Shown here piece after piece: positions 17,722 to 25,616 of a stretch of DNA of 64,000 nucleotides. The notes under the pieces are model-generated. The model was given only the letters and a program-made list of their open reading frames with translations. It was not told the DNA's origin and did not search any database. The DNA is from Pandoraea vervacti. Lineage in GTDB: Bacteria; Pseudomonadota; Gammaproteobacteria; Burkholderiales; Burkholderiaceae. The first letter of the stretch is position 1; each line of letters opens with the position of its first letter. A program made the translations under genes and the position numbers. The stretch covers positions 620,001 through 684,000 of the forward strand of contig NZ_CP010897.2 of the NCBI RefSeq assembly GCF_000934605.2, in the 5' to 3' direction.

Positions 17722-18336
17722 ATGCCCAATCTCTGGCTGTTTCTGCTGACCTCGGTCGCGATCACGCTCGCGCCGGGGCCCGACAACATGCAGGTCATTG
17801 CGCGCGGCATCGCGCAAGGGCGTCGAGCGGGGCTGGCCGCTGCCGCAGGCTTCACGTTCGGCTGCCTCTTTCACACGACGCTTGCCGCCGTCGGTCTTGC
17901 CGCCGTGTTGCGCGCTTCGCCCTGGGCGTTCGAGACGATCAAGCTGGCAGGCGCGGCGTATCTCATCTGGATCGGCATCAAGGCCCTGCGCGCTCGGGGC
18001 GCGCTCGCCCTCGCGAACGACGCCGCGCCGCAACCGCTCGGCGCCGTGTTCCGTCAGAGCGTGTTCGCCAACATGCTCAACCCGAAGGTCACGCTGTTTT
18101 TCCTCGTATTTCTCCCGCAATTCGTGAGCGCGGATGCGACCCATCCGGGCGGGCAGATGTTGCTGCTCGGCCTCGTGTTCATGGCGCAGACCATCGTCGT
18201 GTTCAGCGCGTATGGCTGGTTCGCGGGGGTGCTGGGCACGTGGCTCAAGCGCCGGCCGGGCGCCGGGCGCTGGCTTGACCGCGTGGCCGGTGCGATCTTC
18301 ATCGGCCTGGGGTTGCGCGTCGCGCTTCAGGGATGA
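17722..18336 (+). CDS. LysE/RhtB-family amino-acid exporter
   Basis: Inner-membrane exporter with six predicted helices in 204 residues. Family marks include the N-terminal SVAITLAPGPDNM, then GRRAGLAAAAGFTFGCLFH, and the mid motif FANMLNPKVTLFFLVFLPQF. ATG 17722 (MPNLWLFLL) starts the first helix; the earlier in-frame GTG adds a non-conserved leader. Substrates in the family include lysine, homoserine, threonine and others; this one cannot be assigned. It lies 44 nt upstream of the DeoR-type regulator. Confidence 0.87.
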   Translation: MPNLWLFLLTSVAITLAPGPDNMQVIARGIAQGRRAGLAAAAGFTFGCLFHTTLAAVGLAAVLRASPWAFETIKLAGAAYLIWIGIKALRARGALALANDAAPQPLGAVFRQSVFANMLNPKVTLFFLVFLPQFVSADATHPGGQMLLLGLVFMAQTIVVFSAYGWFAGVLGTWLKRRPGAGRWLDRVAGAIFIGLGLRVALQG

Positions 18337-18380
18337 GTACTTCGTCAGAAAATTCGTAGTCCAACTGAAATTGTCCGAAC

Positions 18381-19136
18381 ATGCTCGCCGAACAACGCCA
18401 ACAATACGTGCTCGAACAACTCGCCAAGACCGGCGCGCTCGCGATCAGCGATCTGGTGCGGGAACTGGGTGTCTCGCGCGAGACCGTGCGCCGCGACCTC
18501 AACACACTCGCCGCGCGCGGGCTGCTGCTCATGACGCACGGGGGAGCGTTGGCGGCCGATCGCAGCGAACCCGACTGGACGCTGCGCGAGAACGTCAATG
18601 CCGTGGGCAAGCGCGCCATCGGCGTGCGCGCTGCGGAACTGGTGCCGGACGGTGCGTCGGTGATCATCGATTACGGCACCACGACGCGCGCGGTGGCTCA
18701 GGCGCTACTCTCCAAGCATCGTTTGCGCGTCTATACGAACGACTGGCAGATCGCGCGACTGCTGGGCCGTCATCACGATAACCGGGTGACGCTGCTCGGC
18801 GGCGAGTTGCAGGACAACGAAGACGCCGTACAGGGGTGGGACGCCATCAACCAGATCGCGCAGTATCACGCAGACTTCGCCTTCATCGGCGTGGGCGGGG
18901 TGACCGAAGACGGCGGCATCACCGACTTCAACCGTGCCGCCGCCGAGTTGCGTGCGCGCATGCTGCTGTGCGCGAACGTATCCGCCGTGGTGGCCGATCA
19001 CACCAAGTTCGGACGCGTGACGCCCGTGCGCATCCGCCACTTCGAGGCTGCGCGCTATCTCATCAGCGACGCCGCGCCGCACAAGAGCATGCTCGCCCAG
19101 TTACGCGCACGCGGCCCGGAACTCCTGATCGCCTGA
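18381..19136 (+). CDS. DeoR/GlpR-family transcriptional regulator
   Basis: A 251-residue regulator with an N-terminal DeoR-type winged helix (RQQYVLEQLAKTGALAISDL, then VSRETVRRDLNTL) and a C-terminal sugar-phosphate sensor domain (DYGTTTRAVAQAL, TLLGGELQDNEDAVQGWDAI, FIGVGGVTEDGGITDF, VVADHTKFGR). These proteins usually respond to phosphorylated sugars or polyols. The gene lies 540 nt upstream of phnC in the same direction. C-P lyase generates ribose phosphonates and phosphates, so a sugar-phosphate sensor controlling phn genes is plausible, but this is inference. An inverted repeat near the phnC start site (19563-19577) is a candidate operator. Confidence 0.88.
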   Translation: MLAEQRQQYVLEQLAKTGALAISDLVRELGVSRETVRRDLNTLAARGLLLMTHGGALAADRSEPDWTLRENVNAVGKRAIGVRAAELVPDGASVIIDYGTTTRAVAQALLSKHRLRVYTNDWQIARLLGRHHDNRVTLLGGELQDNEDAVQGWDAINQIAQYHADFAFIGVGGVTEDGGITDFNRAAAELRARMLLCANVSAVVADHTKFGRVTPVRIRHFEAARYLISDAAPHKSMLAQLRARGPELLIA

Positions 19137-19517
19137 TGGCTCGATGATGGCCTGACGCTCCCGATCCCCTCCGGATCCCCGCCCGAACCGCTTTCAGCGT
19201 CGGCGGCCTCGCCATGTTGCGCCACAGCACGCCACACGTCGCCACGGCGGTGGCGGATTCGTCAAATGGACGCGCCGTCCATTGCACTGCGCGCGTCTTG
19301 CGCCACGGCCTTTGTCGTCGCCTTTTCTGCCGATGCGCTTTCGCGCGGCGTCCGAAAAGATGTAGACAAAGTGGCGCGCGATCGTTGCGAACGTCGTCCG
19401 ACGCTCGCGCCTTATCGAACCCACATCCCCACGCCGCAATGCCGCCGAGCGCGCCGAAATCACTGCCAAATCGTTGACCCGATAGGGGTTTTCGCCGTTC
19501 CGGAAAAAGCTGATCGA
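19137..19517. other. Non-coding stretch upstream of phnC
   Basis: About 380 nt with no supportable gene: the frames here lack start-site support and family-like sequence. I see nothing else of note before the Pho box beginning at 19518. Confidence 0.6.
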
Positions 19518-19551
19518 TTGTCACCGTGTTGTCATCCAGTCTTTTTAGACT
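19518..19551 (+). promoter_or_regulatory. Candidate Pho box and -10 of the phnCDE operon
   Basis: TTGTCAC-CGTG-TTGTCAT (19518-19535) fits the PhoB box layout of two 7-bp direct repeats separated by 4 bp (consensus CTGTCAT-N4-CTGTCAC), each half matching in 5 or 6 of 7. A -10-like TAGACT at 19546-19551 follows after 10 nt, the spacing expected when the Pho box replaces the -35. The transcript would have a leader of roughly 120 nt before phnC. Confidence 0.65.
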
Positions 19552-19562
19552 GCGTTCACTTT

Positions 19563-19578
19563 TGGCACAAATTGCCAC
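19563..19578. promoter_or_regulatory. Inverted repeat near the phnC transcription start
   Basis: TGGCA-CAAAT-TGCCA is a perfect 5-bp inverted repeat about 12 nt after the predicted -10, a position suited to a repressor. It contains the 13-mer CACAAATTGCCAC, which is repeated at 45039-45051 upstream of phnR. Confidence 0.5.
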
Positions 19579-19679
19579 AAAACAGCTAGTCGAGCGATGC
19601 AAGCGACGCCATCCCGTGACGGAATGGCGCAAGTGACGACGCATCGGGACCGACCGGCGAACTGACTGACAGGTGAACC

Positions 19680-20549
19680 GTGGACGAAGCGATTCGAATC
19701 GAGCGACTGACCAAGACGTTCGGCAATGGGCGACGCGCCCTCGACGAAGTGGCGCTCAAAGTCATGCCGGGCGAAATGGTCGCCCTGATCGGTGCGTCGG
19801 GTTCAGGCAAATCGACCCTCATGCGTCACATCGCCGGCTTCGTCGCGGCCGATTCGCAGCCGGGCAGCATCGAGATTCTCGGCCGTCCGATTCAGCGCGA
19901 TGGCCGCATCGTGCGTGAGGTCCGACAGATTCGTCGCGACATCGGCTTCGTGTTCCAGCAGTTCAACCTCGTAGGCCGCCTGCCGGTCATTACCAACGTG
20001 CTCACGGGCTTGCTCGCCCGCGTGCCGTTGTGGCGCAGTCTGATGTTTCGTTTCACTTCGGCCGAACGTCAGGCGGCGCTCGCGGCACTCGCCGAAGTCG
20101 GTATCGCCGACCTCGCATTCCAGCGCGCCAGCACGCTCTCCGGCGGCCAGCAGCAACGTGCGGCGTTGGCGCGCACGCTCGTGCAGGGCGCCAGGATCAT
20201 CCTCGCGGATGAACCGATCGCCTCGCTCGATCCGGAGTCGGCGCGCAAGGTAATGGACATGCTCGCGCGCATGAACCGCGATCACAAGCTCACGGTCGTG
20301 GTCTCGCTGCATCAGGTGGATGTCGCCATGCGCTATTGCGTGCGCACGGTGGCGTTGCATCAGGGCCGTGTGGTGTACGACGGCCCGTCCTCGGCGCTGA
20401 CACCGGACCTGTTGCGCCGGCTGTACGGGGTTCAGGCAAGCGAACTGCTCAACGAAAGTTCCGACGCGTCCGAAGGCGCGACCGGAGACGCCAGGCCCGC
20501 GCAGGCCGAGGCCCCGTTCCTCACGTCGATGTCGCTCAGCCTCACTTGA
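19680..20549 (+). CDS. phnC: Phosphonate ABC transporter ATP-binding protein
   Basis: ATPase of the PhnCDE importer for phosphonates, phosphite or phosphate esters. It has Walker A GASGSGKST (38-46), the Q-loop in IGFVFQQFNLVGRLPV (family-typical), signature LSGGQQQR, Walker B with IILADEPIASLDP, and switch His in VVSLHQVDVAMRY. The start is GTG 19680, 5 nt after an AGGTGA ribosome site. The protein has 289 residues; the last 35 are an acidic/Ala-rich extension. It opens the phnCDE operon behind a candidate Pho box. Confidence 0.94.
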   Translation: MDEAIRIERLTKTFGNGRRALDEVALKVMPGEMVALIGASGSGKSTLMRHIAGFVAADSQPGSIEILGRPIQRDGRIVREVRQIRRDIGFVFQQFNLVGRLPVITNVLTGLLARVPLWRSLMFRFTSAERQAALAALAEVGIADLAFQRASTLSGGQQQRAALARTLVQGARIILADEPIASLDPESARKVMDMLARMNRDHKLTVVVSLHQVDVAMRYCVRTVALHQGRVVYDGPSSALTPDLLRRLYGVQASELLNESSDASEGATGDARPAQAEAPFLTSMSLSLT

Positions 20550-20580
20550 TTCGACGACGTCCTGCCCCCGCCTCGATTCG

Positions 20581-20650
20581 CCTCACTTAGCCTCACTCAG
20601 CCTCACTTAGCCTTACCAAGCCTAACTACGCCTTACCAAGCCTGAAACAG
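20581..20650. repeat. Seven tandem decamers between phnC and phnD
   Basis: Seven contiguous 10-bp units, each starting CCT and mostly of form CCTCACTTAG or CCTTACCAAG, fill this stretch without a phase break. It lies within the predicted phnCDE transcript, 27 nt before the phnD start codon. Confidence 0.85.
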
Positions 20651-20677
20651 GCCTTAACTGACCCGGAGCTTGCTCTC

Positions 20678-21646
20678 ATGAAACTGTGGAAATCCCTGCT
20701 GGCCGGCGCGGCCATGATCGCCTCGGTCGCGGCGGCACACGCGCAGGAAATCAATTTCGGCATCATCTCGACCGACTCCAGCGCTGCGCTGCGCCAGCGT
20801 TGGCAGCCGCTGATCGACGACATGGAGAAGCAAACGGGTCTGAAGGTGACGCCGTTCTTCGCCACCGACTATGCCGGCGTGATCGAAGGCATGCGCTTCA
20901 ACAAGGTCCAGTTGGCATGGATGGGCAACAAGGGCGCCATGGAAGCCGTGGACCGCTCGCAGGGCGAAGTCTTCGCGAAGATCATGTATGCCGACGGCAC
21001 CGAAGGTTACTACTCGCTGCTGATCTCGAACGCATCGAGCCCGTACAAGACGCTCGACGACGTGATCAAGAACGGCAAGAAGATCAACTTCGGTCTGGGC
21101 GATCCGACCTCGACGTCGGGCACACTGGTGCCGGGCTATTACGCGTTCGCGAAGAACAACATCGACCCGCGCACGTACTTCAAGACGGCCCGCAGCTCGA
21201 ACCACGGCGCCAACCTGATGGCGGTCATCAACAATCAGGTGGACGTGGCGACCAACAACACCGAAGAGCTGAACAAACTCGAAGCGACGCAGCCGGAGAA
21301 GGCCAAGCTCGTTCACGTGATCTGGAAGTCGCCGCTGATCCCGTCGGATCCGCTGCTGTGGCGCAAGGACCTGCCGGATGGCACGAAGAAGAAGATTCGC
21401 GACTTCTTCCTCGCTTACGGCAAGGATGCGCATGAGAAGGAAGTGCTGAAGAACATCTACAACTATGGCGGCTTCCGTGCATCGTCCGATGCTCAGCTTC
21501 TGCCGATCCGTCAGCTCGAACTGTTCAAGCAAAAGGTGCAGCTCGAGCAGGACGCCAACGTCGACGCCGCCAAGAAGAAGACGCAGCTGGCCGACCTCGA
21601 CGACAAGCTCGCCGCGCTCGACAAAGCGCTGAACAAAACGAAGTAA
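20678..21646 (+). CDS. phnD: Phosphonate ABC transporter substrate-binding protein
   Basis: Periplasmic binding protein of the PhnCDE importer. It has a Sec signal peptide cleaved near AHAQE (about residue 23) and the PhnD fold with FGIISTDSSAALRQRW, VQLAWMGNKGAMEAVDR and the anion-binding DPTSTSGTLVPGYY loop. The 322-residue length is normal; the C-terminal 40 residues form a charged helix (KKKTQLADLDDKLAALDKAL) as in E. coli PhnD. The gene is separated from phnC by the decamer array and from phnE by a strong hairpin, which fits higher expression of the binding protein than of the membrane part. Confidence 0.95.
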   Translation: MKLWKSLLAGAAMIASVAAAHAQEINFGIISTDSSAALRQRWQPLIDDMEKQTGLKVTPFFATDYAGVIEGMRFNKVQLAWMGNKGAMEAVDRSQGEVFAKIMYADGTEGYYSLLISNASSPYKTLDDVIKNGKKINFGLGDPTSTSGTLVPGYYAFAKNNIDPRTYFKTARSSNHGANLMAVINNQVDVATNNTEELNKLEATQPEKAKLVHVIWKSPLIPSDPLLWRKDLPDGTKKKIRDFFLAYGKDAHEKEVLKNIYNYGGFRASSDAQLLPIRQLELFKQKVQLEQDANVDAAKKKTQLADLDDKLAALDKALNKTK

Positions 21647-21658
21647 GCGTTTCCCGGC

Positions 21659-21688
21659 GCGTCGAGGCGTGACGACGCGCCTCGACGC
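21659..21688 (+). other. Stable intergenic hairpin after phnD
   Basis: A perfect 11-bp stem (GCGTCGAGGCG with CGCCTCGACGC) and 8-nt loop start 12 nt after the phnD stop. There is no T-run, so it is more likely an mRNA-stabilising or attenuating element than a terminator. Confidence 0.75.
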
Positions 21689-21874
21689 GCGCTGCCTTGC
21701 GAGCATTGGTGCGGCGGTTCCGTCGCCATGTTCGCATCGGATCCGGCAGCGGATCCGGTATCAGATTCAAACGGCGGCGGACCCGGTATCGGGGCGCCGA
21801 CTTCTTTGTGGTTCGATATATTTCGCCGCTTCAGGCGCAGTAAAGCCTGATCGGAACGACTCGTGGTACTCGAC

Positions 21875-22681
21875 ATGAACACCAGCGCATCCATTACTGC
21901 CAGCGGCCGTCTGCCGGGCGAGCCGCCCAAGCGTTCGTGGCTTTCCCTGATCGGTTGGGCGATCTTCTTTCTGGTGCTTGTGTGGTCCTGGGGCGGCGCC
22001 GACATGCGTCCGCTCGACCTGATTCGCGATTCCGGCAACATGAGCCAGTTCGCGCACGACTTTTTCCCGCCCGACTTCCGCGACTGGCGTGTGTACGTCC
22101 ACGAAATGATCGTGACGATTCACATTGCCGTGTGGGGCACGGTCCTCGCGGTGCTGTGCTCGATTCCGATGGGGCTGCTCTCGGCGTCGAACATGGTGCC
22201 GGCATGGGTGTACCAGCCGGTGCGTCGCGTGATGGACGCGTGCCGCGCGATCAACGAAATGGTCTTCGCCATGCTCTTCATCGTCGCGGTGGGCCTTGGC
22301 CCGTTCGCGGGCGTGCTCGCATTGTGGGTGCATACGACGGGCACACTCTCGAAGCTGTTCGCCGAAGCCGTCGAGGCGATCGATCCGCGTCCGGTCGAAG
22401 GGGTACGCGCCACGGGTGCTCGCGCCATCGACGAAATCCTGTACGGCGTGCTGCCGCAGGTCATGCCGCTGTGGATCTCGTACACGCTGTACCGCTTCGA
22501 GTCGAACGTGCGTTCCGCATCGGTGGTCGGCATGGTCGGCGCGGGCGGCATCGGCGTGGTGCTCTACGAAGTGATTCGCAGTTTCCAGTACGCGCAGACT
22601 TGCGCCGTCATGGTAATCATGGTCATCGTCGTGACCTGTATCGACGTCTTCTCCGCGCGCGTGCGCAAAATGGTGATCTGA
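21875..22681 (+). CDS. phnE: Phosphonate ABC transporter permease
   Basis: Integral membrane permease of PhnCDE with about six helices in 268 residues. The coupling EAA-type loop is seen in EGVRATGARAIDEILYGVLP, and the membrane segments include WLSLIGWAIFFLVLVWSW and CAVMVIMVIVVTCIDVF. ATG 21875 is chosen; GTG 21863 is in frame four codons upstream. Only one phnE copy is present, so the transporter would work as a homodimer. The gene ends 43 nt before a bidirectional terminator shared with the opposing phnM. Confidence 0.92.
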   Translation: MNTSASITASGRLPGEPPKRSWLSLIGWAIFFLVLVWSWGGADMRPLDLIRDSGNMSQFAHDFFPPDFRDWRVYVHEMIVTIHIAVWGTVLAVLCSIPMGLLSASNMVPAWVYQPVRRVMDACRAINEMVFAMLFIVAVGLGPFAGVLALWVHTTGTLSKLFAEAVEAIDPRPVEGVRATGARAIDEILYGVLPQVMPLWISYTLYRFESNVRSASVVGMVGAGGIGVVLYEVIRSFQYAQTCAVMVIMVIVVTCIDVFSARVRKMVI

Positions 22682-22723
22682 CGGAACCGAATGTCGGTGT
22701 GATCGCTGTAGTTGTGTGGAAAA

Positions 22724-22751
22724 GAGAAAGGGCGCTTCGGCGCCCTTTCTC
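22724..22751. terminator. Bidirectional terminator between phnE and phnM
   Basis: A perfect 12-bp stem (GAGAAAGGGCGC with GCGCCCTTTCTC) closed by a TTCG tetraloop lies between the convergent phnCDE and phnG-M operons. Pyrimidine-rich flanks on either strand suit termination in both directions. Confidence 0.85.
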
Positions 22752-22810
22752 GTTGCACGTGAGACCGAAATGCTGCGCTGTGCCGCTGTCGTACACAGCC
22801 ACTCAGCCAC

Positions 22811-23956
22811 TCACGCGATCCGCTGACCCGCCATATACGTGGCACGCGGAATCGGCGGCATGCCGGGGCGCACGGTCACGCGTACCATATCGGCGCGCAG
22901 GCCGGGTTGGATGCCGCCGCGATCCGTCAGACCGGCGGACTGCGCCGGGTTCCACGACACCGTACGCATCGCCTTCGATAAGGTCCAACCGCAATCGGCG
23001 TGATCGTGGTGCAACTGAAACGCCGCTTGCAGCAGGCTCGCCGGCACATAGTCCGACGACAGGATGTCGAGCACGTCTTCACGCGCCAGTTCCGCCGCCG
23101 CCACATTGCCCGAGTGCGAACCGCCGCGCACGACATTCGGCGCGCCCATGATCACGCCGATCGATTTCCGATGCGCGGCACGTGCGGCGACGAGCGTCGT
23201 CGGAAATTCGGACAGCGCCACGCCGTCGCGCTGCGCCTCTTCCACGTGTTCGAGCGACGTGTCGTCGTGACTCGCCAGTGGCAAGCCGCGCTCGCGGCTC
23301 ATCTCGACGATGGTGCGCCGGTGCGGGATCGCATATTTCTCCTGCTGCGCCTTGAGATCGGCCAGCATCGCGTGCCACTGCGCATCGGGCACCTTGCCGT
23401 TGCGTTCATGATATTGACGGTGCAGCACCGGGTCGTGCCACTGGCGCTGGCCCGGCGTGTGATCCATGACCGACACGAGACGCAGCAGCGGGTGATCGCA
23501 CATGTCGGCGAACGTATCGGCAGCATCCTGCGTGGCGACCTCGCAGCGCAAATGCAGAAAATGATCTGCGCGCAATAGCCCGGCGGCAATCGTATCGAGA
23601 AGCGCCTGACCGCACTCGGCCTGAAGTTTGCGGCTGCGCAGCCCGGACGCGTCGCGCTCGCCGATCACCAGCGAGTCGAAGACGGTCGTGATGCCCGCGG
23701 CGGCGACCTGCGCGTCGTGAATCGCAAAGGCGGCGTGCGTATTCCAGTACACGCCGGGACGCGGAGCGAGGTGTTTTTCCAGATTGTCGGTATGCAACTC
23801 GACCAGTCCGGGCACCAGATAGTCGCCTTCCCAGTCGAGCGCCCCGGCGGCCTGCGTGGCGCCTTCCTCCACGGCGTGGATGAGACCCTCGCGCACCTCG
23901 ACCACGCCGGTGAAGGTGGTGTCGGGGGTGACGATGCGAGCGTTCTTGATAAGCAT
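22811..23956 (-). CDS. phnM: Alpha-D-ribose 1-methylphosphonate 5-triphosphate diphosphatase
   Basis: Amidohydrolase-fold enzyme that removes pyrophosphate from the ribosyl-phosphonate triphosphate made by PhnGHIL, giving the substrate of PhnJ. The metal motif HxD is His55/Asp57 in LVELHTDNLEKH, and later ligands appear in LASHDDTSLEH and GGSHSGNVAAAEL. The protein has 381 residues. ATG 23956 is preceded by GGAG about 8 nt upstream. It is the last gene of the leftward phnGHIJKLM series and ends near the shared terminator. Confidence 0.95.
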   Translation of the reverse strand: MLIKNARIVTPDTTFTGVVEVREGLIHAVEEGATQAAGALDWEGDYLVPGLVELHTDNLEKHLAPRPGVYWNTHAAFAIHDAQVAAAGITTVFDSLVIGERDASGLRSRKLQAECGQALLDTIAAGLLRADHFLHLRCEVATQDAADTFADMCDHPLLRLVSVMDHTPGQRQWHDPVLHRQYHERNGKVPDAQWHAMLADLKAQQEKYAIPHRRTIVEMSRERGLPLASHDDTSLEHVEEAQRDGVALSEFPTTLVAARAAHRKSIGVIMGAPNVVRGGSHSGNVAAAELAREDVLDILSSDYVPASLLQAAFQLHHDHADCGWTLSKAMRTVSWNPAQSAGLTDRGGIQPGLRADMVRVTVRPGMPPIPRATYMAGQRIA

Positions 23957-23973
23957 GGAAAAACTCCGGCGGT

Positions 23974-24762
23974 TCAATGAGCGGGGCGAAGCACAGGGCG
24001 CATCGCGAGCGTGCGCGTCGCCACTTCGTCGCGGGTCGCCTCGTCGTGGAAGATGCCGACGATGGCGCTTCCTGCGGCACGTGCTTCGCAAATCAGTTGC
24101 GAGACCACCGCCCGGTTCTGCGCGTCGAGCGAAGCGGTCGGCTCGTCGAGCAGCAGCACCGGCGCGGCGGCGATCAGCCCGCGTGCGATGTTGATCCGCT
24201 GTTGCTCGCCGCCCGAGAACGTCGCCGGGGCGAGCGTCCAGAGGCGCTCGGGAATGTTCAGTCGCGCAAGCAGATCGCGCGCCCGCCCGGCGGCGTCCGC
24301 CTCGCTGACCCCCAGTCGACGCAGCGGTTCAGCCACGATATCCAGCGTGCGTACGCGCGGAATGACACGCAGGAACTGGCTCACGTAACCGAGCGTCGTG
24401 CGACGCACCGACAGCACCTCACGCGCCGTCGCACGTGTGATGTCGACCCAGCCTCCGCCGTGACCGGCATCGTGGCGAATCTCGATGCGTCCTTCGCCCG
24501 CCAGATAGTTGCCGTAAAGGCAGCGCAGCAACGTGCTCTTGCCCGACCCGGACGGGCCCACGAGCGCCACGCATTCGCCGCGACGCACGGTCAGATCGAC
24601 ACCTTCGAGCGCCGGAATGGCCGCACCGCCCTGCGCGTGCAGACGGAAGGTCTTGTGCAGTCCCTGCGCGCGCAGCATGACGTCGTCTTCCCGGGTGCCG
24701 AGCGTGAGCGTCGCACCGCCGACGGCCGGGTTGAACGCAGTGAGATGAGTTCCGGAGTTCAT
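23974..24762 (-). CDS. phnL: C-P lyase subunit PhnL (ABC-type ATPase)
   Basis: ABC-family ATPase associated with the C-P lyase core; it helps PhnGHI attach the phosphonate to ribose of ATP and is not a transporter. It has Walker A GPSGSGKST (69-77), signature FSGGEQQR, Walker B with LLLDEPTASLD, and the PhnL-typical YVSQFLRVIPRV. The ATG at 24762 overlaps the phnK stop (ATGA). Compared with E. coli PhnL it has about 28 extra N-terminal residues; an internal ATG (MLRAQGLHKTF) could be an alternative start. The protein has 262 residues. Confidence 0.94.
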   Translation of the reverse strand: MNSGTHLTAFNPAVGGATLTLGTREDDVMLRAQGLHKTFRLHAQGGAAIPALEGVDLTVRRGECVALVGPSGSGKSTLLRCLYGNYLAGEGRIEIRHDAGHGGGWVDITRATAREVLSVRRTTLGYVSQFLRVIPRVRTLDIVAEPLRRLGVSEADAAGRARDLLARLNIPERLWTLAPATFSGGEQQRINIARGLIAAAPVLLLDEPTASLDAQNRAVVSQLICEARAAGSAIVGIFHDEATRDEVATRTLAMRPVLRPAH

Positions 24763-25616
24763 ACGGGCAGCACCGAAGAGACCAGCAGTTGCGTATAGGG
24801 ATGTTGGGGATCGTCGAGCACCTGATCGGTCAGACCGGCCTCGACCACCCGCCCTGCCTGCATCACGATCAGGCGATGGGCGATCAGGCGCGCCACACCG
24901 ATATCGTGCGTGACGATGATGGCGGCAAGATGAAGGCGCTCGACCAGCGAGCGCAGGAGGTCGAGCAGCCGCGCCTGCACCGACACGTCGAGACCGGCCG
25001 TCGGCTCATCCATGAAAACCAGACGCGGTTCGGTCACCAGATTGCGTGCGATTTGCAGACGCTGCTGCATACCGCCGGAAAAGGCGCCCGGCATCTCGTC
25101 CACGCGGCCCGGATCGAGTTCGACCTGCGCCATCCAGTGGCGCGCCTTTTCCCGGATCTCCCCAAAGTGGCGCGCGCCGACGGCCATCAGCCGGTCGCCG
25201 ATGTTGCCGCCGGCGGACACATTCATGCGCAGACCGTCGCGCGGGTTCTGTTCGACAAACCCCCACTCGGTGCGCAGTAGACGGCGTTTGCGCGCTTCGT
25301 CGAGCACACGCAGGTCGCGCAGCGCGCCGTCGGTGCCGCGATAGTGAAGCGAGCCGGCATCGATCTCATGGCGCAGGGCCAGCGCGTTGAGCAACGTTGA
25401 CTTGCCCGAGCCGGATTCACCGACGACACAGATCACTTCGCCCGGCCAGAGATCGAACGTGACATCGGCGCAGCCGATGCGTCCGCCGTAGGACTTCGCG
25501 AGGCCCGCCACGCGCAGCAGCGGTTCGTCCGGATCGTCCGGCTCGGCTGCGGCGCGCAGTGGGGCGTTCGTGGCCCGGTTCGTCGTGTTCGTTCCCGTGT
25601 TCGTCGCCATGTTCAT
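24759..25616 (-). CDS. phnK: C-P lyase subunit PhnK (ABC-type ATPase)
   Basis: ABC ATPase that docks on the PhnGHIJ core complex. Walker A GESGSGKST is at 66-74, with signature FSGGMQQRLQI and Walker B LVFMDEPTAGLDVS. PhnK-typical sequence FVEQNPRDGLRMNVSAGGN is present. The ATG at 25616 overlaps the phnJ stop. An N-terminal extension of about 30 residues, rich in Asn/Thr then Asp/Pro, precedes the ABC domain and has no counterpart in E. coli PhnK. The protein has 285 residues. Confidence 0.94.
   Translation of the reverse strand: MNMATNTGTNTTNRATNAPLRAAAEPDDPDEPLLRVAGLAKSYGGRIGCADVTFDLWPGEVICVVGESGSGKSTLLNALALRHEIDAGSLHYRGTDGALRDLRVLDEARKRRLLRTEWGFVEQNPRDGLRMNVSAGGNIGDRLMAVGARHFGEIREKARHWMAQVELDPGRVDEMPGAFSGGMQQRLQIARNLVTEPRLVFMDEPTAGLDVSVQARLLDLLRSLVERLHLAAIIVTHDIGVARLIAHRLIVMQAGRVVEAGLTDQVLDDPQHPYTQLLVSSVLPV

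Noticed and set aside
19563..19578. Sigma-54 promoter at TGGCACAAATTGCC
   Set aside because: The GG and GC elements are only 10 bp apart, whereas sigma-54 needs 12; the inverted repeat explains the sequence better.
19137..19679. Small genes upstream of phnC
   Set aside because: Frames of about 90-190 codons exist on both strands but lack ribosome sites, have Arg/Cys-rich composition and overlap the clear promoter elements.
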